Positions 47,913-58,632 of a DNA stretch of 64,000 nt are shown piece by piece. The stretch is from positions 1 to 64,000 of the forward strand of contig CAXARO010001735.1 of NCBI GenBank assembly GCA_963971305.1, written 5' to 3'. A program made the position numbers and the translations under genes. Position 1 is the stretch's first letter; every line of letters begins with the position of its first letter. The stretch comes from Arcuatula senhousia (Eukaryota; Mollusca; Bivalvia; Mytilida; Mytilidae). Below the pieces are notes generated by a model. It ran no database searches and was not told the DNA's origin. It was given only the letters and a program-made list of their open reading frames with translations.

Positions 47913-47932
47913 CTGATATAGACTTATTCTAG

Positions 47933-48050
47933 GTTTTCAGTCGGGTTATATTTACTGGGATGATGAAGATAGCAACAATAACAACGATCATGGAGGAATT
48001 CTGCCTGATGGTGAATTTGGTCCAGGTACCACCATTTACTTTTGTTGCAG
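47933..48050 (+). CDS. Exon: ApeC domain part 3 (WDDED block)
   Basis: The acceptor is GACTTATTCTAG at 47932 and the donor GTATAA at 48051; phase 1 to phase 2. It encodes FQSGYIYWDDEDSNNNND, then GILPDGEFGPGTTIYFCCR. GxIYWDDEDxNNxN and TxIYFCCR are the most recognisable ApeC motifs. A retroelement tail fragment ends about 20 nt before the acceptor. Confidence 0.95.
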
Positions 48051-48257
48051 GTATAATTTTAAAGACATTTTAGTGTTAGTAATTTGAACATTATGTTACA
48101 TGAAGCTGTGGTGACCGGTGTGGCAATTTTTTTTTATACAGGACCAATTATATACTTTACACCCTTGTGTAGGCAACACGAGGCTATCGATTATACCAAT
48201 GGTGCATTTTTCCGTAATTGTTTAAAGCACAAGTCCACTTAAGAATCAGGTAAATTT

Positions 48258-48600
48258 CATACAACCCGTCCGATTTAACTATGGACTTTTGATTGTAGCG
48301 TAAAATGAAGTGTGCTAACACAACAATGAAAATTTACATCGTCATGAAAAGCCAATCGGTAACAAAAACTGCAAATCGCCACAGTAGGAAAACCCCCCAT
48401 TTATCAATATCCAATCACATTGAATGTTTGCACGACCCATTCATTCAATCAATGTATTTTTATGTTATGAAATGTAACGATTTGTGGTTTTTGTTTACGA
48501 TTGGCTTTGTTAATGACGACGTAAATTTTCATTGTTGTGATTGCACACTTCACTTTACGCTACAATCGGAAGCCCATAGTTAAATCGGACAGGTTGTATG
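48258..48600. mobile_element. Foldback/MITE with ~120-bp imperfect TIRs
   Basis: CATACAACCCGTCCGATTTA and ACTTTTGATTGTAGCGTAAA at the left are mirrored by TTTACGCTACAATCGGAAG and TAAATCGGACAGGTTGTATG at the right. Matching continues inward through GAAAATTTACRTCGTCAT and GCCAATCG. The 92-codon frame inside is incidental. Confidence 0.85.
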
Positions 48601-49678
48601 TGGTGGAACATTAGAGAATAAAAACGCAAAATTGTGATGATTGAATTTGATAAAACTATCCACTATAACATCATTTGAGTAATAAAAGTTAATAAGTTGA
48701 TTAATAACAAGTCAAACATTATCTGGAAAATTAACACATATTTAAAAGTAGAAATGAATGCACAGATTGATGTACATTACAGTGGACAAACACACAAATC
48801 ATTTCCTTCGCAGTTATAGCAGCAACTACATTATGCAGGGATCTGATATTTGCATATTGCTTTAACCTGCAAATGATGTCTAATTATCACATTCTTTACG
48901 ATATGCGAGGGCTTGTACAAATTTTATCTGATACATGTATTTTGAATCAACACCATTGTCTCCGTGCCCGGTGTATAGACCAAGGTTAAAAGAAAAACAT
49001 TTCTCATTTGCCCTCTTTAGAGTTTTTCTTTCAACATCGGCCACTTGTGAAAAAAATCATATTATGTCGGGCGAAATGATCTTTGATTGTTTGTAGTTGT
49101 TTTTGTAATAAAATGATCATCTTTATATCCCTTTTATGTCTTTAAAAGTGTTAACTTATGGTTCACCGAAACAAGAGACAGGTTTTCTACCATAAACCTA
49201 GTTTAATCCAATTTTTCTTCTAAAATACCTGTACCAAGTCATAACCAATTCGATCTACAATGTCTTTACTGGGACTGTATATTTTGTTAATCTCGCACAT
49301 TTGAGTTCAAAGTTCGGCAGTTTTTATGCATGTAACCTTTATGTAGATGTTTAGTAAACAATTGTTTACTGGTCAAGAGGAAAACAGAAATTTGTTTCCA
49401 CGAAGCGCATAGTGCCAATGAAAATGGCAAGTACCGAAGGGAAAACATGAGCTGTTTTCCGAATAACCAATAAACAATTGTTTTCATGGTTTTATTATTC
49501 TTATTGATAAGCTCTTAGCTAAATCCTAGTCTACTGTGCACTCTTTACAGTGTAATGTAAATGATTTTTAAAATAAGATTTAGTATTGGTGTATTATACA
49601 ATTATTTACTGGTTAAGAGGAAAACAGTACATTTGTTTCCACAAGGTACTGTTTTCCGAATGACCAATAAACATTTTT
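48601..49678. other. Intron; Penelope-like tail relic and a ~240-bp direct duplication
   Basis: 49195-49330 (+) carries TTTAATCCAATTTTTC, TACCTGTACCAAGTCATAACCAAT and GTTCGGCAGTTTT, a tail fragment. TTTACTGGTCAAGAGGAAAACAG (near 49366) and TTTACTGGTTAAGAGGAAAAC (near 49604) mark a direct duplication. No coding exon. Confidence 0.5.
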
Positions 49679-50208
49679 ATGCCCCCGCGACGACATGTCG
49701 GGGGGCATTAAGTTTTACTCATGTCCGTCCGTCCGTCCGTACGTCCGTACGAATTTCCGTCAAGCTTTTTTCAGAAACCGTAAATGGGAATGACTTGAAA
49801 CTTGGTAGGATAGTTCAGTATTACAAACAATACGTCCTAAGCGAATTTTAGACCTGTCGGACATCTACTTCCTGTTTGGGGCTGGATCGATACCAAAATT
49901 GACATGAAAATTTCCGTCAAGCTTTTCTCAGAAACTGTACATGGGAATGACTTAAAACTTGGTAGGATGGTTCAGTATGACAAACTATATGTCCTAAGCG
50001 AATTTTAGACCTGTCGGACATCTACTTCCTGTTTGGGGCTGGACGGATACCAAAATCGACATGAAAATTTCCGTCAAGCTTTTCTCAGAAACCGTACATG
50101 GGAATGATTTGAAACTTGGTAGGATGGTTAAGTATGATTAACTATGTGTCCTAAGCGACTTTCAGACCTGTCGGACTTCAACTTTTTATTTGAGGCCAGC
50201 GGGGGCAT
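49679..50208 (+). mobile_element. Double-hairpin element ATGCCCCCGC...GCGGGGGCAT, ~3 units
   Basis: ATGCCCCCGC (49679) and GCGGGGGCAT (50199-50208) are exact inverted ends. The left tip folds as ATGCCCCC/GGGGGCAT around CGAC/GTCG, then GTCCGTCCGTCCGTACGTCCG. Units carry GGGAATGACTTGAAACTTGG, GACCTGTCGGACATCTACTT and CGTCAAGCTTTTCTCAGAAA, spaced ~153 bp. Confidence 0.9.
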
Positions 50209-50833
50209 CCGTGTCTCATGGACACATTCTTTCTTTATTTTGATTAAAATGAATGGATTGGTCAGTTTCAGCTAAATCCACGCATACATTGGACTCTTTA
50301 CAGTGTTATGTGGTCACACCTGCTGCCAATCATTTAAAATCCCGCCAAATATTGTAACGGAACGGTCCTATTACCCTATTTGGTGCATGTTGTGGATTTA
50401 TAACTCGGTCTGGAGGCTCTCCTCGCTTCATGTAGAACATTTGTCAGGTGGGAAGCCTTCAAGGCGATGTCAAATTGGGATAATGGTGAACAGTGGACTT
50501 AAGTAGGGGTTAAATGTTCCTCGACAGTGCTTTGAAAGTCAGCATTATCACATTTCTCCCAGCATAGCCTTGTAATGGTTAGTTTGGTCTGGACTTCTTT
50601 TTTCTTCAATTTGATTAGTTTCCGTACTTTGACGTTACCGGATATCAGTGAGTGGTCTGACATGTTCAACGGTTGCTGTCTAAAATTGTCTAAACCCTAA
50701 GGTTCTTCCTACCCCAGACATAGGTTGAATATCTTAGTAATAATTTGGTTCCCCAGTTTGGTATTTTTGGTTATACTGTTCTATCCTCCTTATATTCATA
50801 CAGTGTTTGGCATTTTCAATATTTTTGCTAGAG

Positions 50834-50875
50834 CGCCTCTGATGAGTCTTGAATAGACGAAACGCGCGTCAGGCG
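50834..50875 (+). ncRNA. Hammerhead ribozyme, type I
   Basis: CGCCT (stem I) 50834-50838, core CTGATGA 50839-50845, stem II GTC/GAC with loop TTGAATA, GAA 50859-50861, stem III ACGCGCGT, C17 at 50870, AGGCG (stem I) 50871-50875. Stem I is extended past a bulge by TTTTGCTA pairing with TAGCAAAA. Cleavage is predicted after the GTC ending at 50870. Stem III is a self-complementary octamer that closes poorly in one molecule but pairs well between two. Confidence 0.92.
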
Positions 50876-51191
50876 TAGCAAAATTTATTGTCTGGAACTT
50901 TGTTGTCATTTGTATTTCGAACATACGTGAAGGTTAGCACTGCTTGTGGAGTTTAAATTCCCCGAGGTTAGCCCGCTCCGGCACCAACACTTTTGAGTTG
51001 GAGAATACATCAAAGCTTTAAATTATCCGTCTAAATTTCAAAATTGTCTAAACCCTAAGGTTCTTCCTACCCCAGACATAGGTTGAATATCTTAGTAATA
51101 ATTTGGTTCCCCAGTTTGGTATTTTTGGTTATACTGTTCTATCCTCCTTATATTCATACAGTGTTTGGCATTTTCAATATTTTTGGTATAG

Positions 51192-51233
51192 CGCCTCTGA
51201 TGAGTCTTGAATAGACGAAACGCGCGTCAGGCG
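51192..51233 (+). ncRNA. Hammerhead ribozyme, type I (second copy)
   Basis: The same 42 nt as at 50834, with cleavage predicted after 51228. The outer stem I differs on its 5' side (TTTTGGTATAG), so only the inner five pairs plus weak extension are kept. Confidence 0.9.
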
Positions 51234-54200
51234 TAGCAAAATTTATTGTCTGGAACTTTGTTGTCATTTGTATTCTTGACATCATAGATTACAGATTCTT
51301 ACTGTCTTCCAGAATAAGATAGTAGTCAATCTGATATTTTGTCTTACCATCATGCTGAAAAAAGCAAGGCGATGATGGGTATCCTTGTGGTTTTATGTGA
51401 TTACTGTGTGGGATATTTATATTTGATAAGTCTCCAAAGAGTTGAAGTACATGTATTTTGACTTTTGATTGTCATTGCTTCTTCAGGGAAAGTATAAATT
51501 GAGTGTGCATAGAAGTTTGGGTTTACATTCTATCTTTATTGCTGAGACTCGTTTGTTACCATCAGACAGACGTTTAATGATTGATGATAGTTATTTATTT
51601 CAGATGAAGGCTGTTCCACCATATCCCTGAATACTCTGTATCTGGGTAATTGGGTCTTCTTCACCTACATTTCTGCCAAATGAATCATTATCAGGAAGTA
51701 ACGTATTAATTTCATATTCTACAAATCTAAAAGGCCTATGCTCTTGTAAAAGAACAATATTAAGTTCGTCATAAATTGGTCTGAAATAGACCAAATTGCC
51801 TCTTATATTCTGCATGTTGATGCTTCCAATCTCTATATAGTGGATTTCTGACTTTTTGGATCCGTGTTAGATATTGGTTTTGAGTTGGTTTCATCAGTAG
51901 TGGCTGACCTGTTAGATGCATATGTTTTGCTAGTATTGCCATTAAGATTTGTTGAAGTTTGTTGAAGTTTATGGAGCTGTTGTTGTAGATATCTGCTTGG
52001 AGTATGCAGCAAAAAACTGGAGGACTTCTTCCACTTTTTATCTGTTGAACGCTCCTGTATATTTCTGGGCGATGGTGTTTTCTTCTTCCATGTCCGGTGA
52101 GATGTCTTATATTGTGCCATCACCTGCTTCTCTTCTGGTCGTGTGGGTAACCTTTAAATTTAGACTTTCAAGTTGAATTTTGGTTTCTTCTGGAGCTCTT
52201 GGTGTGTCTAGGGACATGTAATCATCGACTATGTGCTTTGAGTACTTTTCTTTTAATACTTTTGATTTTGATCCTTCCAATGTTCTGATTCAAATGCTGC
52301 TCATGAGAGGTTACTCCTTAAAATTTCGATTTGCAAGTGTACAGCAGTGTATCGCAGTTGGAGTCAACATATGTGTTGAAGTGTCATGTTCATTTACTCC
52401 ATATCCTTTCTTTAATTAAGCATAGCAAAATTTTCCGTTTTTAAACCCGTTGTGGTATTATATATTGTTAAGGTCCTCTGGGCTGGAATACAGAGTTTCA
52501 GTGCTGTGCGTTTCCCCGGTTGACATCTCATTATCTGTGTTGGTTTCGTATTGCATGTTGGGAGACTTAGAAGAATCAGTTGGCTTTTAAATTTATTTTT
52601 TTGTTATCTTCTGTGCTTGGTGTGCTCTGTAATTTGTTATGTATTTGCCCCAGAATAACGTTGTCAAGTTTGTTAAAATTCTATTCTTCATTCTGACCTT
52701 GCCAAATTCAAATTTTAGTTTTACAAGTCCTATGAGTATTTTCTCCATTATAAGATTGTCATGTCTAGTATGTAGAGAGATTTGTTCCTGAGCTGGGGAT
52801 CTTTTAACTGTGTTAGTCTGACCATATTACTAGTATTAGCTTAATACGCACGGGGAGATCATTTTGTCCCTTTCGTTATTCAGATTTTCTAGGTGGGCTA
52901 CTTATGCTTTACATGCCGCAAGCTGTTGTTCTATGTCATTTAGTTTAAAAGTGGTATACGTTTCACTCTGGGATTATCTCCTTCTGGTCCAGCCTTTAGT
53001 CCTTTGTGCGATGTTAATATGTCTCTATGTTGTGTGTTTCCCTCTTGTATAAAATACTTTATTCTGCTGTTTTCTCTATCCTGTTCTTGGACAAGTTGAT
53101 CAACTAGAGTGGTATCGTAATGTTGGCCATTTTCTGTCCCCTTATCTTTCTTCCCCTTTCTCTTTGGGTGACTTGCTTGTGTGGAGTCAGTCTTTTGATA
53201 CCATTTATCATTACATGACTATTTCTTCTGTTGTTTTCTCTACCCCTGTTTTTGTGGTTGGTTTTGCCACAGTGGAGTTGTCCTGCTGAGAGTTGTCTGT
53301 CTCATCATCTTTTCACGCTTTTCTCACCCTGTCTCTTGGAATGTTTTGGTTGTGTAAAATCTGTGCTTTTGTTACCAGTCTTTGTTGTACCACCATTTAT
53401 CGCACGTGTTATTTCCTCTATTCTTGTCTTGTACCATTTGTTTTACTGCAGTGACATCGTCGTCTCTATTTTCTTTTTCATCAGTTCTGGTTACGTCTAC
53501 TGGTTAAGTCTCTCAGAAGATTATCCGAACTATCCAAGCATGTTGAATGTGTATTCCAGGCTTGAATTCACGTCACATCTATTGAAAGATTCTTCTGTGA
53601 GATTTTCACAGGTATAATATTGCCAGCATAGACATCTGCCACATTCAATGGTTCCCTAATTTGCTTCTTCGTTGCAAGAAGGGTATATTCAAGAATTCTG
53701 CTGATCTGTGTCTAAATGTCATTTTTCTTGGAATCTTTGACCACTGTCTCTTTATCTGCATGATGATGTAGCTAATCGTGGATGGTTTGTGTGATATCAG
53801 AGACTGCAGTTGTTCTTTTGAATCATAAGTTGGGTCAGCATTTGTCGCCTGCTGTGTAGCTATCTGATTGTTACATGTATATGTGGATATCTGAAGCAAT
53901 TTTTTTCGAGGTGTCGCTGGATATTTTTTTAAGATGGAGGTATTCTGGGTTTGATGGCATTTCTTGCAATATCTAGTTATGTACTTCCATGAAAGGATGG
54001 GGATGTTTTTATTTAACAATCATCTTAAAATTTTGTGTAATATAAGCATAATGCAAAATCTCAATGCTCCCTTACTGCTTGGTCGACTTCCTGCTGTCTT
54101 TGAGTGCACCTTACCCTGGTGTTCTGCAACCTCACCATTTTAATCCGACCTAACTGAGACAGTTACTTAGTAGGTGTAATTGACGTCATGCTTTCTTTCA

Positions 54201-55139
54201 GAGGTCCCCGAGGGTAATCACACCCCTTGTCGTCAGAATTAATCTGGTTTGACACGAATTTACTATAATTTTTTAAGATAAATATTGAAGTAAATTCTTA
54301 CCCTCGTCCGTTCGTCCGTCCCAAACATTTCTTCACAGTTTTCTCAGCAACTACATTACCCAGGTCTGATATTTTGCATATAGCTTTATCCAGTAGTACC
54401 ATATGGTGTATACCGAATTTATACTCCAAAGCCGTCTACTTCCTGTTTATCGAAAACTAAGGTTTTTGCAAACATAACATTTTTTTGTCACAGTCCTTTC
54501 GGCAATTACATGGCGCGGAGGACTGATATTTTGCGTATAGCTTCTTTATCCTATCGTACCATATGGTGTTTACCGATTTTATGCTCCTAGGTTATCTACT
54601 TCCTGTTAACAGAATACTTAGGTTTTAACACATGGTGTGCATACATGTAAAATTTCTATCACTTTTTTCACAGCAATTACATGTGACAGAAGTCATATAT
54701 TTTGTTTATAGTTTTTATCTTATAGTACCATATGGTGTATATAGATTTAATGTAAATAGGTTATCTACCCCTTGTTTACCCCGAAAACAAAGGTTTTTAC
54801 ACATAGTGAAATACATGAAAAACTTCCGGTGTTATATTGCCATTTTTCCCCCATGCCAGTTTCCCCCCCCCGGAAAAACTGGATCGATCTAGTTTTTCCC
54901 CCAAGGAAAAATGACAATACGTATTCATATTGTAGATTTTCCCCCATGCCAGTTTCCCCCCCCCCTTGATGTTAAGCATTTTTTTTAGCTTTTAAGTGGA
55001 TATATGCTTACCAGACTGTAATTTTTTATGAAAAATGTAGCTGTAATATGAATTAACACTTTTTAAGTGAAAAAAATATATAAAGCTATTATCTTGTAAA
55101 TAGTTTCATTCATTCCGACTTCCGATCCATATGAATATT

Positions 55140-55510
55140 TTAGGGAATAAAGGTAATAAAAAAAACTACCGAACTTGAATGATCAATCTCATAGTCCAGA
55201 AAAAATGACAAAAACGAATCAGTCATACCAGAGAATTGGTAGATCGCAATGGTCCTGACTTGGTACAGGCATTTCAAACGAAATGGTGGGTTAAACCAGG
55301 TTTTATGGCGCCAAACCTCCCTCTTCCATTGCGATCTTAGGATCCGGTAATGACCATAGAACACAACATAGTTGTGAGACACAATAGGGATATTGAGGTG
55401 ATCATCTCAGTACAAAAGACCAGTCAAACACTAATTAAAACAATTAACTACCATATCTTTTAACTCAATTTTGAACTTTTCTACTAGTGGCTGATAACGA
55501 AGAAAGAAGG
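55140..55510 (-). mobile_element. Penelope-like 3' end fragment
   Basis: Nearly the same as 62405-62765 in the right-edge copy: AGTCCAGA..AAATGACAAAAACGAAT, TGGTCCTGACTTGGTACAGG, GGTGGGTTAAACCAGG, TATGGCGCCAAACCTCCCTC and CTACTAGTGGCTGATAACGA. It is 5'-truncated just before the coding part and nested inside the 54826 element. Confidence 0.85.
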
Positions 55511-56830
55511 AAGGGAGGGATTCAGTATTGAAAGCATCTTTGAATAATAAAAAAACAACAACAAAAAAAAGGCTTTAAACTTAAAAGTAAAGGATATGAA
55601 ATTTTAGTAAAATCTTTGAATTTAGTCTTTTTGGAAATTTTGATGAATTGATACTTACTTGAAAATGTTATTTGCCTTCTGTTTTGTTTTTATTTTTTTT
55701 TCATAACAGCAACCATGTGTGTCGATTTTGTGTGATGATGCATCACCAAATTATTAGCTGTTTGAAGTGTTGAGTGGGATTTGAAATCGTCATACGTTGA
55801 TTTTTTTTACATCAGTCGACATGTGTTTCTAAGCTAGCTGTCAGTAACTTCGAATGCGCTCAAAAGAGTTCCTCTTCGTCCTGTTTTTTTCTGGTGTCTT
55901 TATGTCTCGGATTCTCTATTGTTGAATTGAACTTCTGTTCATTTGATTTTTACTACATGTATGTGTTAGTTTTGTGCTTTGTTATCAATAAGGGGAAGGT
56001 TGGCCCAAAAACCTATTTTAACCCGTCATATTTTATATGTGCCTGTTCGGAGCCAGGAAGCTTTAGTTTATCAAAGCTGATGTTTGTGTTTGTCGACACT
56101 ATGTAAATTGTTCTTTGCTAAGGAGGGGGTCTTCCTTTGGTTTCATAGGATTAGCCTTATATCATAAGCATTATATTTACAAAACTGTGCCAACTTAAAA
56201 AAAATGAGCAGCGACCACTGATCACATTGAAGTTTGTTGTCGTATTTTTTTCCATTGCGGATTATTAACTGTCGTTTATATAGTACATTCAGGTTGTATT
56301 ATGTACACTTGCTTTTATTATAAGTTTGAATGTTCCAACGACGACATGTCGTAATAGGGCATTATGTGTTAAGTCCGTCCATATAAAAACACTGCCAGAT
56401 TCGCAGATATGATTTGAATTTTCGAGAGTGTTTAAAATGGCAAAATGTGTGTAAGGAGCTGTTTAGACCCATAAACCTTTAAACATTTCTGTTTGGTGTC
56501 GTTTGTGGGACAAAAGTTACGTTTCATTGAATAATTTGTCTTTATCAAGGATTATGTTTGCACTCTTAAGAAAAGGATCTTCTTTGACATTTTATGTTAA
56601 GTTTGAATCTTATATTACATACATGGGTCTAGATCCAGCTGCAAAACAGCGATCAGCAAACACTGGTCAAATTCATAACTGCTGGCTGTTTTCCAATGTG
56701 GAATTTTGGGAGTATATATATTAACAACCCAGTCTGTGTGTTTATCTCGAAAGCACAGTTCGTCTTTAATCGCTTGATTCTTAGAAATATCGATTTTTTA
56801 TTTTATCGTTACGTCGGTGACGTTACATCG
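55511..56830. other. Interior of the 2.2-kb TIR element, no gene seen
   Basis: A repeat-like piece at ~55980-56060 (GCCCAAAAACCTATTTTAAC, then GTGCCTGTTCGGAGCCAGGA) resembles dispersed bivalve repeats. A stub CGACGACATGTCG at ~56339 resembles the 49679 family head. No supported coding frame. Confidence 0.4.
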
Positions 56831-57290
56831 TAAGGGGGAAAATTGAGCTTTTGGCTTATAAAGGAGGAAAAACTGGACTGATCCTATCTTTCCCCCGTGG
56901 AAAAAACTGGATCGATCCTATTCTTCCGGGGGGGAAAACTGGATCGGTCCCGATTTTCCCCCCGGAAAAACTGGCATGGGGGAAAATCTACAATAGAACA
57001 CCGGCACTGAGGCCTGATATTTTGCATGTAGCTTAATCCTATTGTACAATATGATGTATACCGATGTAATGCCCTTAGGTCATCTACTTACTTTTGACCG
57101 AATAATTTGGCTTTTACACATAGTGTACATACATGCAAAATTTCTGTCACAGTTTCTTCAGCAACTACATAACACAGAGATTTGATAATTTACATAAAAC
57201 TTTATTCTTAAGTACCATAATTATGGTGTATGGCTATTTTACTCTCACGTTATCTTCTTCCTGCCTACCGAATGAGTAGGTTTTTATGCT

Positions 57291-57963
57291 AGGCGTAACA
57301 TTAGGACTGGGGTATCACTAGCGAGCATAAGGTCACAGATTTACTTGATTTACAGATTTAACGGGATTTTAAATAGTTTAATTAAGATTCTGTGCATGAC
57401 AAATCCATGCAAAATCGTTCAAGAGCAATGATTTTATATTGTTATAGGTATAGAGCAACTAAAAGACAATGTTAAAAGACTCATACGGGCAAAATATTGT
57501 TTTTTTTCAAACAAATGAGAGAGTGCTGTGCTACAGGCCTTACTATCTTCTGATTTATCGGTGGTTTCAATTAAATTTTGTACGAAAACTCGACATTCCA
57601 TTATGATATTATTTGGGCTTTTTTTGTCTTTAAAATACTGTGCATTTTTGTTATTAAACAATTTGTATTCTCTGGTTCCCTCAGGTGGGACTACAGCAAG
57701 GTTAAATACTTCTCAAAATTACATACTCAAATTTGCAATCTCTAAGGGTACCAAGTATTCAAGGTAATGTTTTTTAAACCTTATTCTGCAGAAGATCAAA
57801 AAAAAAAAAAAAAACGTATCAGGACTTAGAGTAAAATATTTCAATATTAAGAGATGGATGAACTAAATTTTCATGGTACACATTTTACATAATCCCCTCA
57901 GCGGATTATTCAATCTGTTCCATGAAAAAAATGTTTTATGAAATAAAAATGTCTCCTTTATGA
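57291..57963. other. Intron; one exon-like segment of unknown identity
   Basis: 57685-57763 is bordered by CCCTCAG and GTAATG and reads GGTTARLNTSQNYILKFAIS. It is not compatible in phase with the host exons. A 17-base A run lies at ~57800. Confidence 0.3.
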
Positions 57964-57988
57964 AAATACCAGACAATACATTTTGCAA

Positions 57989-58030
57989 CGCCTAACTTGC
58001 GTTTCGTCTATTCAAGACTCATCAGAGACG
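57989..58030 (-). ncRNA. Hammerhead ribozyme, diverged, GTT cleavage triplet
   Basis: On the - strand: CGTCT, CTGATGA, GTC/GAC stem II, GAA, ACGCAAGT, T, AGGCG. The core is intact; stem I has a G-U pair and the site is GUU, which is an allowed NUH triplet but slower in known ribozymes. Confidence 0.7.
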
Positions 58031-58571
58031 CTATACTAAATATATTGAAAAACACAATATTATTATAAAGTGCAAAGAACAATAAAATCAAAAATATCGA
58101 ACTGGGAGACAAATTATAATCAAGATCATCAACCTATGACTGGGGTAGGGAACCTTTACCGACAAGCTTAACGCTGTTATTTGTCCTTTTTACAACCTGG
58201 TACCGCTTCAGGGTCAAGACAGGGACTGGCATGGCACGTGGACTTATGAATCAAATACTCATTTTCTGTTTAATAAAACAACCAAAGGTTAAAACTCCAT
58301 TGTAGATAAAGTCGAATAATGGGTAGGAATAATGGGTTGTTGGAGAAATGGGTTTTCGGAGTAATGCTATGCCCATAGGAAGAACCTTAGAGTTAAGACA
58401 ATTTTGAAATTTAAATGGATAATAATAGCTTTGATGTGATCTCTAACACACAAATGTCGGGGCCGGAAAGTGAACGGACTAACCTCGGGGAATCAAAACT
58501 CCACCATCAGCGCTGACTTTCAAAGGTGTTGTAAATTAAAATGACAACAAAGTGACAGACAATAAAATTTA

Positions 58572-58613
58572 CGTCTGACGCGCGTTTCGTCTATTTAAGA
58601 CTCGTTAGATGCG
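58572..58613 (-). pseudogene. Inactivated hammerhead ribozyme
   Basis: The same layout on the - strand, but the invariant CTGATGA is CTAACGA, which removes the conserved G5. Stem III (ACGCGCGT), C17 and stem I are retained. Confidence 0.75.
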
Positions 58614-58632
58614 CTCTAACAAAAATATGGAA

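Larger units (their letters stand above)
50684..51275 (+). mobile_element. Tandem retrozyme-like element with two hammerhead ribozymes
   Basis: A partial unit (50684-50870), a full unit (50871-51228) and a short 3' piece (51229-51275, ending TTTGTATT). Cleavage-site spacing is 358 bp, so self-cleavage of a transcript would release a 358-nt RNA. The two units are nearly identical. No protein is encoded; replication presumably borrows another retroelement's machinery. It is inserted between the IDY and SDH motifs of the LINE endonuclease on the opposite strand. Confidence 0.88.
50300..54019 (-). mobile_element. LINE-type retrotransposon remnant, interrupted by a retrozyme
   Basis: Read on the - strand. 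54019-51833 holds broken, hydrophilic, Ser/Thr/Lys/Gln-rich frames typical of ORF1 (for example a CKKCHQ segment near 53950). ORF2 then starts: LNIVLLQEHRPF and GYGGTAFI (51815-51600), YQIDYYLILEDSK (~51330), and after the retrozyme PLNMSDHSLISGNVKVRKLI (~50660) and LHEARRASRPSYKS (~50400). QE, IDY and SDH are the apurinic-type endonuclease motifs. Frameshifts and stops are present and the reverse transcriptase is missing, so it is dead. Confidence 0.75.
54826..57004. mobile_element. 2.2-kb TIR element, CCGGTGTT termini
   Basis: The left CCGGTGTTATATTG then TTTTTCCCCCATGCCAGTTT is mirrored at the right by AACTGGCATGGGGGAAAATC and CAATAGAACACCGG. Runs of CCCCCGGAAAAACTGG and GGATCGATC repeat near both ends. 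No transposase frame was recognised; another retroelement tail is nested inside. Confidence 0.75.
54295..57290 (+). mobile_element. Tandem-array element (CGTCCGTTCGTCCGTCC), split by an insertion
   Basis: 54295-54825 and 57005-57290 carry units with TTTCTCAGCAACTACATTAC, CTGATATTTTGCATATAGC, ACCATATGGTGTATACCG and CTACTTCCTGTTTA at ~155-165 bp spacing. The array is interrupted by the 54826-57004 element. The expected left hairpin is not evident. Confidence 0.7.
57964..58632 (-). mobile_element. Diverged retrozyme pair with a ~200-bp insertion
   Basis: On the - strand: hammerhead relic (58613-58572), body (58530-58375: GCGCTGATGGTGGAGTTTTG, CCCCGAGGTTAG, AAGGTTCTTCC), unrelated sequence (~58370-58180), body again (58165-58035), hammerhead (58030-57989) and the usual 3' flank. 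Confidence 0.8.

Noticed and set aside
48305..48583. 92-codon frame on the + strand
   Set aside because: It runs through both arms of a foldback element, so the two halves are complements of each other.
53231..53617. 128-codon hydrophobic frame on the + strand
   Set aside because: It is the antisense shadow of the LINE ORF1 region; Leu/Phe/Val richness is the complement of Lys/Gln/Asn codons.
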